A stretch of DNA of 9,226 nt from the NCBI GenBank assembly GCA_029062075.1, contig JAIDQW010000320.1, positions 1 through 9,226 on the forward strand, in the 5' to 3' direction. This stretch comes from Paramuribaculum sp. (lineage in GTDB: Bacteria > Bacteroidota > Bacteroidia > Bacteroidales > Muribaculaceae). Position 1 is the stretch's first letter. Every line of letters starts with the position of its first letter. Positions 1 through 6,697 of the stretch are shown one piece after another. The translations under genes were made by a program, and so were the position numbers. The notes below the pieces were generated by a model. The model was not told the origin of the DNA and searched no databases. It saw nothing but the letters and a program-made list of their open reading frames with translations.

Positions 1-263
1 GTGATATAGGTGAATGCCACGGAAAATATGATTTTGTTGTCAGCAGAGCAGTCATGCGAATGGAGGAGTTGGCAAGGTTATCACGAAAGAATATTTCTAA
101 AAAAAGTTCCAACTTATTGCCGAATGGATTGTTGTGTCTAAAAGGAGGTGACCTAAAAGAGGAAATTGTATTAACAAACCGACCAGTAATAGAGGTGCCT
201 TTATCGGATTATTTCAGCGAGGAGTATTTCGAAACAAAAAAACTGATTTATGTAGAAATGTAA
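1..263 (+). CDS. rsmG: RsmG (GidB), 16S rRNA m7G527 methyltransferase, C-terminal part
   Basis: This is a 5'-truncated gene. The frame is open from the window edge (first whole codon at position 3) to a TAA at 261-263, giving 86 residues. RsmG is a cytoplasmic SAM-dependent enzyme that methylates N7 of G527 in 16S rRNA; its loss gives low-level streptomycin resistance in several bacteria. The fragment begins around the Y-D-F-V-V-S-R-A-V segment, which matches the conserved (V/I)SRA stretch of the Rossmann methyltransferase fold. It continues with the L-P-N-G-L-L-C-L-K-G-G strand, the counterpart of the family's ALKG motif, and ends in the family's usual C-terminal region (F-F/Y-E-T-K-K). The SAM-binding glycine-rich motif lies upstream, outside the window. 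An ATG at 54 falls inside the conserved core, so it is an internal Met and not the start. The next gene starts 3 nt after the stop, which suggests co-transcription. Confidence 0.9.
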   Translation, partial: DIGECHGKYDFVVSRAVMRMEELARLSRKNISKKSSNLLPNGLLCLKGGDLKEEIVLTNRPVIEVPLSDYFSEEYFETKKLIYVEM

Positions 264-266
264 GTT

Positions 267-911
267 ATGAAAATCAAGAGTTTGGAATTCAATCTTTTTG
301 GTGTTAACACATATATTATTTGGGACACTGACACCATGGAAACTGCGGTTATTGACCCCGGTATGAGTGATCCTGATGAGTGTTTTCGATTTAAACAATT
401 CATAGAAGATGAGAAACTACAGGTTACCAAACTGATAAACACACATCTGCACATAGACCATACTCTGGGAAACGAATATGTGGAGAATGCTTTCGGTGTG
501 GCACTCATGGCACATAGTTCTGATGCTCCTCTGGGAGCTAATAGAGCTCAACAAGCTGCTATGTTTCATTTAAGAGGTGTTGCTACCGATGCCGTCAAAA
601 TTGGAATTGAAATAAAAGGAGGAGACAAAATATATCTTGGAGATGAATATCTTGAAGTGCTCGATGTTCCCGGTCACTCCCCCGGTTCAATAGCTCTTTA
701 CTCCCCTGTTGACAAATTTGTAATTACCGGTGATGCCTTGTTCCGTGGAAGTGTTGGCAGAACGGATTTACCGGGTGGAAATCATGCAACATTAATAGAT
801 TCCATAAAGACAAATCTAATGACTTTACCTGCTGATACAATTGTATATCCCGGTCATGGACCGGCTACGACCATTGGACAGGAAAGAGTATATAATCCTT
901 TTTTACGTTAG
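267..911 (+). CDS. Metallo-beta-lactamase-fold hydrolase, glyoxalase II-like (short, YcbL-type)
   Basis: This complete 214-residue protein is a soluble, probably cytoplasmic, zinc-dependent hydrolase. The metal ligands of the glyoxalase-II-like group are all present: T-H-L-H-I-D-H (H60, H62, D64, H65), the P-G-H-S-P-G-S loop (H137), the bridging aspartate in T-G-D-A-L-F (D156), and Y-P-G-H-G-P (H197). The G-S-V-G-R-T-D stretch near 161-167 is typical of YcbL/GloB-like thioester hydrolases. The protein lacks the extra C-terminal substrate-binding domain of classical GloB (about 250 residues), so I do not call it GloB; the substrate cannot be read from sequence. No signal peptide is visible. 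The ATG is 3 nt after the rsmG stop without a clear Shine-Dalgarno, so the two genes are likely one operon. The TAG at 909-911 overlaps the stop of the convergent TPR gene by 4 nt. The fold call is very safe; the function is open. Confidence 0.9.
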   Translation: MKIKSLEFNLFGVNTYIIWDTDTMETAVIDPGMSDPDECFRFKQFIEDEKLQVTKLINTHLHIDHTLGNEYVENAFGVALMAHSSDAPLGANRAQQAAMFHLRGVATDAVKIGIEIKGGDKIYLGDEYLEVLDVPGHSPGSIALYSPVDKFVITGDALFRGSVGRTDLPGGNHATLIDSIKTNLMTLPADTIVYPGHGPATTIGQERVYNPFLR

Positions 912-2347
912 AATTTGTGCTCTTCAGGCTGATTAAAGGGATCACACTCGTCAATATCAATATTAATGCCCTCCGCCCTATTTTGTGAAATAAGAGTGAA
1001 AATGTAAAGAGCTCCTAGGCGTGATGATATTTCAGAATATGTCTCGTCCATTGATTGGTTTCCCCAAAGCTCTGTAATTGCTTTGATGTGTTTGTCAACC
1101 AACTCAAGTTTATTCGTTCTTATACAAGATAGCAGAAATACCAGATCTGAAATATGAGTTCGGTAGCTCAGAGGCAATACTGTCCATTTTTCAATTAACT
1201 CTGTATATCTTCCAGAACGGTAGAATAACTCAAGAAGCAGTGCCGAATCTTCTTTCAGACCGATTTTTTTATCATAATATTCAAGAATTGTCAGAGCAGA
1301 ACCATATTCGCATGCTGATATAAACTCCTTTGCAACCGTTAGAAGTGAATCAAGGACAGCCTCACTACCCTCATTAAACAGAGGTGCCAATATATCTTTT
1401 TTCATTCTTCCATCGGACATACTTAAAATCGATTCCACGATTTCCAAGTTTCCGGGATGTGATTCCAGATAATCATATAGTGAATCAACAGCCTCTGTTT
1501 TATAGCCCTTACCATACAGACATATTGCCATATATTGAGCGGTAGCAAAATTATCGGGATCAAGTTCCAAGGCTTTTCCAAGAATCTTCATGACTTCCTC
1601 AATAGGCTTGTCAAGCTCGTAAAGTCCTCTTGCCTGCAAAAGTAGTGCCGGAACAGACTCAGGATCTATTGCCAGTGCAAAATCAAGATACGATAATCCC
1701 TTTTCCAATTCAAAGTGATTAGTGATATAAACTTCCGCCAACTTTTCCCAAAACTCTTCATTAAATGGTTCAAGTAAAGTCAGTTCTTCTGCAAGTTTTA
1801 TAACTTGTTTATAGTCTCCTCTCCTATCCGCTTCATTAAGCAATTCAAAAAGAAAGGATTGCTGATAACTACATTTAGCAAGAATAGTGGTATAATTTTC
1901 TATAAGCCATTTATAAAGTCCTAAAGCTGAAGCTGCTTGAACTAATTGAATGATCTCTTCATCCTCAAATTCCTTAACAGAATTCAGTAACTCGTTAAGA
2001 GTTTTGCGGTCTAATTCCTCAGGTAAAGGATTTAACAATAGAAACAATAGCTTTTTCAGAACAGATTTTTCAGGTAAAAGTTCAAGCACTGACTTTGCTG
2101 CTTCAATATAACCCTCTTGATATAAATAAAATGCTTTTCTTTCTGCCAACGGCACACTTGAAGGATACAGGCGTGCCCCACACATCAGAATTTCAAATCG
2201 AGCATAATTATTCCCGATATCCGATGCGTAATCGTACATTTCAATAAGATCATCCTCATCGTAGAATACAGCACCGGCTCCTGAAGATAAATCATTTAGA
2301 AATTGATCCAGGAGCTGCTGTCTCTCATCGGCTGAGCTTTCTTTCAT
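908..2347 (-). CDS. TPR-repeat protein, conserved in Bacteroidales, function unknown
   Basis: This 479-residue, acidic, helix-rich protein has no signal peptide or membrane segment, so it is probably cytoplasmic. At least three consecutive tetratricopeptide-type units can be recognised near residues 197-231, 232-266 and 267-300. They show the expected 34-35 residue spacing, small residues at the helix contacts and a closing D-P or H-P turn (A-I-D-P, E-L-D-P, S-H-P). Degenerate helical repeats probably extend on both sides (about 30-190 and 330-460). The N-terminal Y-D-E-D-D-L-I-E-M-Y-D-Y-A segment (30-42) resembles a conserved feature of uncharacterised Bacteroidales TPR proteins as I remember them. 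TPR arrays are protein-binding scaffolds; no catalytic domain is visible. The ATG is 1 nt downstream of the glnS stop, so translation is probably coupled to glnS. The stop overlaps the convergent hydrolase stop. A role in translation or in a complex with GlnRS would be pure inference from position. Confidence 0.85.
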   Translation of the reverse strand: MKESSADERQQLLDQFLNDLSSGAGAVFYDEDDLIEMYDYASDIGNNYARFEILMCGARLYPSSVPLAERKAFYLYQEGYIEAAKSVLELLPEKSVLKKLLFLLLNPLPEELDRKTLNELLNSVKEFEDEEIIQLVQAASALGLYKWLIENYTTILAKCSYQQSFLFELLNEADRRGDYKQVIKLAEELTLLEPFNEEFWEKLAEVYITNHFELEKGLSYLDFALAIDPESVPALLLQARGLYELDKPIEEVMKILGKALELDPDNFATAQYMAICLYGKGYKTEAVDSLYDYLESHPGNLEIVESILSMSDGRMKKDILAPLFNEGSEAVLDSLLTVAKEFISACEYGSALTILEYYDKKIGLKEDSALLLELFYRSGRYTELIEKWTVLPLSYRTHISDLVFLLSCIRTNKLELVDKHIKAITELWGNQSMDETYSEISSRLGALYIFTLISQNRAEGINIDIDECDPFNQPEEHKF

Positions 2348-2348
2348 T

Positions 2349-4055
2349 TTAAGATTTTTTCTGTTCCTTCTCCCAACTATCCTTCAAAGCAATGGTCCGA
2401 TTAAAAATCAATGAATCAGGACGAGAGTCTAAGTCAGGGGTGAAATAGCCAATTCTCTGGAACTGGAAATGAGCACCTGGAACTGCATTTTCAGCGAGGA
2501 AAGGCTCTACTTTAACTCCCTCAACCACTTTCAACGAATCAGGATTCAGCAGTTCACGAAAATCTCTTTCAGTCTCAGCTGCAGGGTTCTCTACATTAAA
2601 CAGCCTATCATAAATATTAACCTTTGCATCAACCGCATGTGGAGCACTAACCCAATGCAGAGTACCTTTTACCTTGCGCATACTTCCGGGCATCCCGCTT
2701 TTTGTCTCGGGATCATAGGTACAGTAAATCTCCTCAATCTCACCCTTGTCATTCTTTTTAACGCCTGTACACTTAATAATGTAAGCACCCTTAAGTCTTA
2801 CTTCACCCTCCGGAGCAAGACGGAAGAATTTCTTAGGCGGATTTTCCATGAAATCATCACGCTCAATATAAATTTCTCGAGAAAATGGCATTTCATGAGA
2901 ACCCTCCTGAGGGTTTTCAGGATTATTTTCCATTTCTACCACCTCGACCTTATCTTCAGGATAATTGGTTATAACAACTTTTACCGGATTGATAACAGCC
3001 ATACCTCTTGTGGCAATCGCATTCAGGTCTTCACGAACAGCATGCTCAAGGAGTCCAACGCTATTTAGTGCCTCATACTTGGTATATCCTATCTTATCGA
3101 CGAAGTTACGGATAGAACGGGGAGTAAAACCTCTGCGACGCATTCCACTTAAAGTTGGCATTCTCGGGTCATCCCACCCTGCTACGAGCCCCTCTTTAAC
3201 CAACTGTAACAGCTTTCTCTTACTCATCACAGTATATGTGAGATTGAGACGATTAAACTCAATCTGTCTCGGACAATAGGACTCATCCGCTAACTCTTTC
3301 ACAAAATATTCGTAGAGAGGACGATGAACTTCAAATTCAAGTGTACATATAGAGTGGGTAACGCCTTCAAAGAAATCACTCTGACCATGCGCGAAATCAT
3401 ACATTGGATAAACTTTCCATTTATCCCCGGTGCGATGATGAGGAGTTTTGATTATACGATACATTATCGGGTCACGGAAGTGCATATTCGGGGACGCCAT
3501 ATCTATCTTAGCCCTAAGAACTCTCGCACCTTCTTCAAATTCACCGGCATTCATTCTTTCAAACAAATCCAGATTCTCTTCCGGCGTTCTATTTCTGTAA
3601 GGGCTTTCCTGTCCAGGTTCAGTAGGAGTACCCTTCTGTTTGGCTATCTCCTCGGAAGTCTGATCATCAACATACGCTTTCCCCTCTTTAATTAATCTTA
3701 GCGCCAGATCATATAATTTGGGAAAATAATCACTTGCATAATATTCTCTGTCACCCCAGTCAAAACCAAGCCAATGTATGTCTTCTCTGATTGAATCAAC
3801 ATACTCAACATCTTCTTTAACCGGGTTAGTATCATCAAAACGAAGGTTACAAGTACCACCAAATTTTTCTGCAATCCCGAAATCCATACATATTGCCTTT
3901 GCATGTCCAATATGAAGATATCCATTAGGTTCGGGTGGGAAGCGAGTGTTAAGTCTGCCTCCATTTTTTCCAGCCTTTAGGTCATCGGCAACTATCTGTT
4001 CAACAAAATTCAGGCTTTTCTTTTCAGTCGCCTCGTTTTCCATTTGCTGTGTCAT
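2349..4055 (-). CDS. glnS: Glutaminyl-tRNA synthetase (GlnRS)
   Basis: This class I aminoacyl-tRNA synthetase attaches glutamine to tRNA-Gln in the cytoplasm, using ATP. It has 568 residues, close to the family's usual 550-580. The Rossmann catalytic core carries the [13 protein letters not shown] signature (HIGH at 48-51) and the M-S-K-R-K version of the KMSKS loop at 277-281. The acceptor-end region contains the GlnRS-typical T-H-S-I-C-T-L-E-F. From about residue 356 follow the two beta-barrels that read the anticodon, including P-F-S-R-E-I-Y-I and L-H-W-V-S-A-P-H-A, and ending with [11 protein letters not shown]. These features separate it from GluRS, which has a helical anticodon domain. 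Its presence indicates direct Gln-tRNA charging rather than sole reliance on GatCAB. It lies 74 nt after murA and has its own promoter in that gap; the TPR gene follows by 1 nt. The first ATG fits the family N-terminus. Confidence 0.97.
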   Translation of the reverse strand: MTQQMENEATEKKSLNFVEQIVADDLKAGKNGGRLNTRFPPEPNGYLHIGHAKAICMDFGIAEKFGGTCNLRFDDTNPVKEDVEYVDSIREDIHWLGFDWGDREYYASDYFPKLYDLALRLIKEGKAYVDDQTSEEIAKQKGTPTEPGQESPYRNRTPEENLDLFERMNAGEFEEGARVLRAKIDMASPNMHFRDPIMYRIIKTPHHRTGDKWKVYPMYDFAHGQSDFFEGVTHSICTLEFEVHRPLYEYFVKELADESYCPRQIEFNRLNLTYTVMSKRKLLQLVKEGLVAGWDDPRMPTLSGMRRRGFTPRSIRNFVDKIGYTKYEALNSVGLLEHAVREDLNAIATRGMAVINPVKVVITNYPEDKVEVVEMENNPENPQEGSHEMPFSREIYIERDDFMENPPKKFFRLAPEGEVRLKGAYIIKCTGVKKNDKGEIEEIYCTYDPETKSGMPGSMRKVKGTLHWVSAPHAVDAKVNIYDRLFNVENPAAETERDFRELLNPDSLKVVEGVKVEPFLAENAVPGAHFQFQRIGYFTPDLDSRPDSLIFNRTIALKDSWEKEQKKS

Positions 4056-4096
4056 ATCAATATTAAGTGTGATAATTTATTTCTATTAATAATTTA

Positions 4097-4128
4097 CAAA
4101 ATTAATCTTTATTTCAAATATCCACAAA
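4097..4128 (-). promoter_or_regulatory. Bacteroidota-type promoter of glnS (glnS-TPR unit)
   Basis: In the 74-nt gap between murA and glnS, the minus strand reads TTTG (4128-4125), then exactly 20 nt, then TAATTTTG (4104-4097), a full match to TTTG-(19-21)-TAnnTTTG. Transcription would start near 4092, about 37 nt before the glnS ATG. A second TTTG at 4118-4115 has the wrong spacing. No hairpin with a T-run is visible in the gap, so read-through from murA probably also reaches glnS. Confidence 0.66.
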
Positions 4129-4129
4129 A

Positions 4130-5440
4130 TCAATCTTCTCTGCGAATACTTGCTCCGAGTGTACAAAGTCTTACATCAATATCCTCATAGCCTCTGTCAA
4201 TCTGACTGATATTACCAATCTCACTGACACCTTTGGCTGACATTGCTGCAAGAAGCATAGCTATACCGGCTCTGATATCCGGAGACAACATTTTATTTCC
4301 TCTTAAAGCCACCCTGTTGTCAAGTCCGATAACAACGGCTCTGTGAGGATCACACAGCATTATCTGTGCACCCATGTCAATAAGTCGATCAACAAAGAAA
4401 AGTCTGCTCTCAAACATTTTCTGATGAATAAGAACACTTCCCTTACATTGTGTGGCTACCACAAGCATCACACTTAGCAAGTCAGGTGTTAATCCCGGCC
4501 ATGGAGCATCAGCGATAGTCAGAATTGATCCGTCAAGCGCTGTTTCTATTTCGTAATGTTCTTTAGCCGGAATAAATATATCATCCCCCCGTAGTTCAAG
4601 ATCAATACCCATTCTCCTAAAACTGTCCGGAATTATTCCGAGATTAGGATATGAAACATTTTTGATTGTGAGATCACTCTGGGTTATAGCCGCCATACCG
4701 ATAAAACTTCCTACTTCAATCATATCTGGTAGAATACGGTGTTCTGCTCCATGCAGCTTTTCGCATCCATGAATGGTTATAAGATTTGAGCCAAGACCGT
4801 CAATTCTGCAACCCATACCTACAAGCATTCTACACAACTGCTGCACATAAGGCTCACATGCCGCATTATAGATGGTAGTCTTACCCTCGGCAAGACTGGC
4901 TGCCATGATAATGTTCGCCGTTCCGGTTACCGATGCCTCATCCAACAGCATATAATCACCTTTCAATCCATTAGGTGCTGAAAGATGATATGCGTGCCGA
5001 TTTTCATCATAAGACAAAGATGCTCCCAGATTTATAAGCCCGGTAATATGGGTATCTACTTTTCTTCTTCCTATCTTATCTCCACCCGGCTTTGCGAACC
5101 AAGAGCTACCAAATCTCGCAAGCAAAGGTCCGACAACCAGTACACTGCCTCTAAGCGCAGCACACTTATCTATAAAATCATTGCCGTTAATATAATCTAT
5201 ATCTATATCATCAGCTTTGAAAGTATAGTCTCCTTTTGCCAATCTCTTTACTTTCACGCCCATTCCCTGAAGAAGAGAAATAAGATTTCTAACATCCAGA
5301 ATCTCAGGTATATTTGTGATTTTCACCTCATCTGAGGTGAGAAGCACGGCACTAATCACTTCCAAAGCCTCGTTTTTAGCTCCCTGAGGCTCTATTTCTC
5401 CTTGCAGTCTATGACCGCCCTCTATAATGAACTTACTCAT
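4130..5440 (-). CDS. murA: MurA, UDP-N-acetylglucosamine 1-carboxyvinyltransferase, with Asp in place of the usual active-site Cys
   Basis: MurA transfers enolpyruvate from PEP to UDP-GlcNAc, the first committed step of peptidoglycan synthesis, in the cytoplasm. I place the start at 5440 (436 residues) because M-S-K-F-I-I-E-G-G-H-R-L matches the family N-terminus and puts K22-N23 exactly where E. coli MurA has them. The frame stays open to an ATG at 5503, which would add 21 unconserved residues and overlap murB. Other landmarks by comparison with E. coli are R97 (R91 region), R126 (R120), the P-D-L-L-S-V-M segment carrying the catalytic Asp (D305 equivalent), and D-I-R-A-G near the C-terminus (R397 region). 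The loop equivalent to E. coli C115 reads P-G-G-D-K-I-G, so residue 121 is Asp (codon GAT at 5080-5078). This substitution is known in Mycobacterium, Chlamydia and Borrelia enzymes and prevents covalent inactivation by fosfomycin. murB lies 49 nt upstream on the same strand. Confidence 0.96.
   Translation of the reverse strand: MSKFIIEGGHRLQGEIEPQGAKNEALEVISAVLLTSDEVKITNIPEILDVRNLISLLQGMGVKVKRLAKGDYTFKADDIDIDYINGNDFIDKCAALRGSVLVVGPLLARFGSSWFAKPGGDKIGRRKVDTHITGLINLGASLSYDENRHAYHLSAPNGLKGDYMLLDEASVTGTANIIMAASLAEGKTTIYNAACEPYVQQLCRMLVGMGCRIDGLGSNLITIHGCEKLHGAEHRILPDMIEVGSFIGMAAITQSDLTIKNVSYPNLGIIPDSFRRMGIDLELRGDDIFIPAKEHYEIETALDGSILTIADAPWPGLTPDLLSVMLVVATQCKGSVLIHQKMFESRLFFVDRLIDMGAQIMLCDPHRAVVIGLDNRVALRGNKMLSPDIRAGIAMLLAAMSAKGVSEIGNISQIDRGYEDIDVRLCTLGASIRRED
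5323..5340. repeat. Perfect inverted repeat (8-bp arms, 2-bp centre) inside murA
   Basis: TCACCTCA (5323-5330), TC, TGAGGTGA (5333-5340) form an 18-bp dyad about 100 nt into the murA coding sequence, covering codons 34-39. As RNA the two-base loop would force the innermost pairs open. One such dyad in 9.2 kb is about what chance would give, so function is doubtful. Confidence 0.4.
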
Positions 5441-5489
5441 TCTTTTTAATTTTCCGGCTAATTTAACACTTAATCGGTATAAGAGCAAA

Positions 5490-6533
5490 TCAGAGGCGAA
5501 CAACTTCCGGTTTTAGCTCAATACCAAACCGTTTTTTCACATCTGAAATAATGGCTTCTTCCAACATTAAAATCTCATTGGCGGTCGCTTTTCCGGTAGC
5601 ATTGACCAGTATCAGCGGTTGATTATGCCATACTCCTGCATTACCGAGGATTTTACCTTTCCAATCACACCTTTCGATCAACCACGCGGCAGGAACTTTG
5701 AACATATTATTGGCTGTAACAAAATGTGGAACAGTATCGATTTCCACTCCTTGCTCCCTTATAATATCGCAAAACTGATTCCACTCGGTTTGATCCAGCA
5801 CCGGATTCTTGAAATAGCTTCCAGCGCTACCTACCTCATCAACTTTAGGCAATTTGCTTTCTCTGATTGCAATAATTTTATCACGCACATCAACCGGAGT
5901 GAGATTATCACAATCGCTTATTTGTTTCAACGGACCATAAGAGAGTTGGGGATTGAATTTCTTAGATACTTCAATGGATACCTCAAGTACTATATATTTA
6001 CCCGAATTTTCCAGCATTTTGAATGTGGAAAACCGATAGCCATAATTCAATTCTTTTTTGGGTAATTTTTCAAATTTCTTCTCTTTACAATTCCATACCT
6101 TGACGTATTTGACGAAATCTCCAAATTCCTGACCGTAAGCACCAGCATTCTGAACAGCAGCTCCGCCTACAGTTCCTGGGATTCCAGATAGGTTTTCCAA
6201 TCCCCAAAAGCCTGCGGAAGCGAGATAAGACACTAAAGAGTCTAGTTCAACTCCTGCACCAATAACCACTTCAGCAGCACCATTTTCAAGCATATTCACA
6301 TCCCAACCCAATATTGCCGGATGGACAAGTACGCCATGGTATTCATCACTGAACACTATATTAGACCCGCCACCAATTATATCTACTCTTCCATCATGAG
6401 ATAATTCTTCAGCGAGTGCCATAGCAGAAGGACAGTCTTCAACCGTGTCAAACTCCACCATATTTTCACATACAGAATCAAGCCTCATAGTATTAAAAGC
6501 CTTCATTCCGATATTTTTATATGACCGTATCAT
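5490..6533 (-). CDS. murB: MurB, UDP-N-acetylenolpyruvoylglucosamine reductase (type I)
   Basis: MurB is the FAD- and NADPH-dependent enzyme that reduces the MurA product to UDP-MurNAc, so this gene and its neighbour encode consecutive reactions. It has 347 residues, close to the 342 of E. coli MurB. The FAD-binding domain shows I-G-G-G-S-N (54-58 covers GGGSN) and S-G-I-P-G-T-V-G-G-A (116-125). The Y-G-Y-R-F-S-T-F segment (Y166, R167) marks a type I enzyme. The proton-donor serine is S239 in G-S-A-G-S-Y-F-K-N-P (E. coli S229), and the C-terminal L-K-P-E-V-V-R-L supplies the conserved glutamate E343 (E. coli E325). The N-terminal N-T-M-R-L-D replaces the more common N-T-F. The ATG at 6533 follows a leader of about 27 nt from a good Bacteroidota promoter. 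murB is the first gene of the leftward unit. Confidence 0.96.
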   Translation of the reverse strand: MIRSYKNIGMKAFNTMRLDSVCENMVEFDTVEDCPSAMALAEELSHDGRVDIIGGGSNIVFSDEYHGVLVHPAILGWDVNMLENGAAEVVIGAGVELDSLVSYLASAGFWGLENLSGIPGTVGGAAVQNAGAYGQEFGDFVKYVKVWNCKEKKFEKLPKKELNYGYRFSTFKMLENSGKYIVLEVSIEVSKKFNPQLSYGPLKQISDCDNLTPVDVRDKIIAIRESKLPKVDEVGSAGSYFKNPVLDQTEWNQFCDIIREQGVEIDTVPHFVTANNMFKVPAAWLIERCDWKGKILGNAGVWHNQPLILVNATGKATANEILMLEEAIISDVKKRFGIELKPEVVRL

Positions 6534-6564
6534 TAGTGCTCTTTGAATGTAGAAAAAACTCCTA

Positions 6565-6596
6565 CAAAGATAACCCGAAAATAATGACTAACCAAA
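6565..6596 (-). promoter_or_regulatory. Bacteroidota-type promoter of murB (murB-murA unit)
   Basis: Read on the minus strand, TTTG (6596-6593) is followed after exactly 20 nt by TATCTTTG (6572-6565). This fits the Bacteroidota housekeeping sigma consensus TTTG-(19-21)-TAnnTTTG at every specified base. The transcript would begin a few bases downstream, near 6560, leaving a leader of about 27 nt before the murB ATG. No Shine-Dalgarno lies close to the start codon. The call rests on sequence match and position only. Confidence 0.68.
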
Positions 6597-6685
6597 TAAA
6601 CTCTTACCATTGCTCTTTTTTGGTTTTTTAAGACCTGCAATAACTACTAACACCTATTTTAATATAAGATAAAAACGTTTTTTAG

Positions 6686-6693
6686 TAATTTTG
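6686..6693 (+). promoter_or_regulatory. Putative -7 element of the uvrB promoter, directly before the start codon
   Basis: The sequence TAATTTTG matches the Bacteroidota -7 consensus TAnnTTTG and ends only 4 nt before the uvrB ATG at 6698. If used, transcription would start at or within a base or two of the ATG, giving a leaderless or nearly leaderless mRNA. The -33 partner is poor: the best candidate, TTTT at 6657-6660, has a 25-nt spacer instead of about 20. The assignment is therefore tentative. Confidence 0.42.
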
Positions 6694-6697
6694 CAGA

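Larger units (their letters stand above)
6534..6697. other. Divergent murB/uvrB intergenic region
   Basis: This 164-nt stretch is the longest non-coding gap in the window and separates the leftward murB unit from the rightward uvrB unit. It holds the murB promoter and the weaker candidate uvrB -7 element. It is AT-rich, with homopolymer runs: T6 at 6616-6621 and 6624-6629, A5 at 6671-6675 and T6 at 6678-6683. I see no LexA/SOS-type palindrome, riboswitch-like structure or small open reading frame that I could support. Confidence 0.6.

Noticed and set aside
54..263. Stand-alone 69-residue protein starting at the ATG at 54
   Set aside because: The same frame continues upstream to the window edge with RsmG-like sequence, so this is the tail of rsmG and not a small gene.
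850..864. Perfect hairpin CCGGTC-ATG-GACCGG about 45 nt before the end of the hydrolase gene, a possible terminator
   Set aside because: It encodes the metal-binding P-G-H-G-P motif, has no following T-run and lies inside the coding sequence, so codon constraint explains it better.
2902..2917. Inverted repeat AACCCTC-CT-GAGGGTT inside glnS
   Set aside because: Short palindrome in coding sequence with a 2-nt centre; no T-run and no gene boundary nearby; expected by chance in 9 kb.
2469..3068. 199-residue plus-strand open frame opposite glnS, and other long opposite-strand frames under murA, murB and uvrB
   Set aside because: They lie fully antisense to well-conserved genes, show no recognisable domain, and have compositions typical of reverse-frame shadows.
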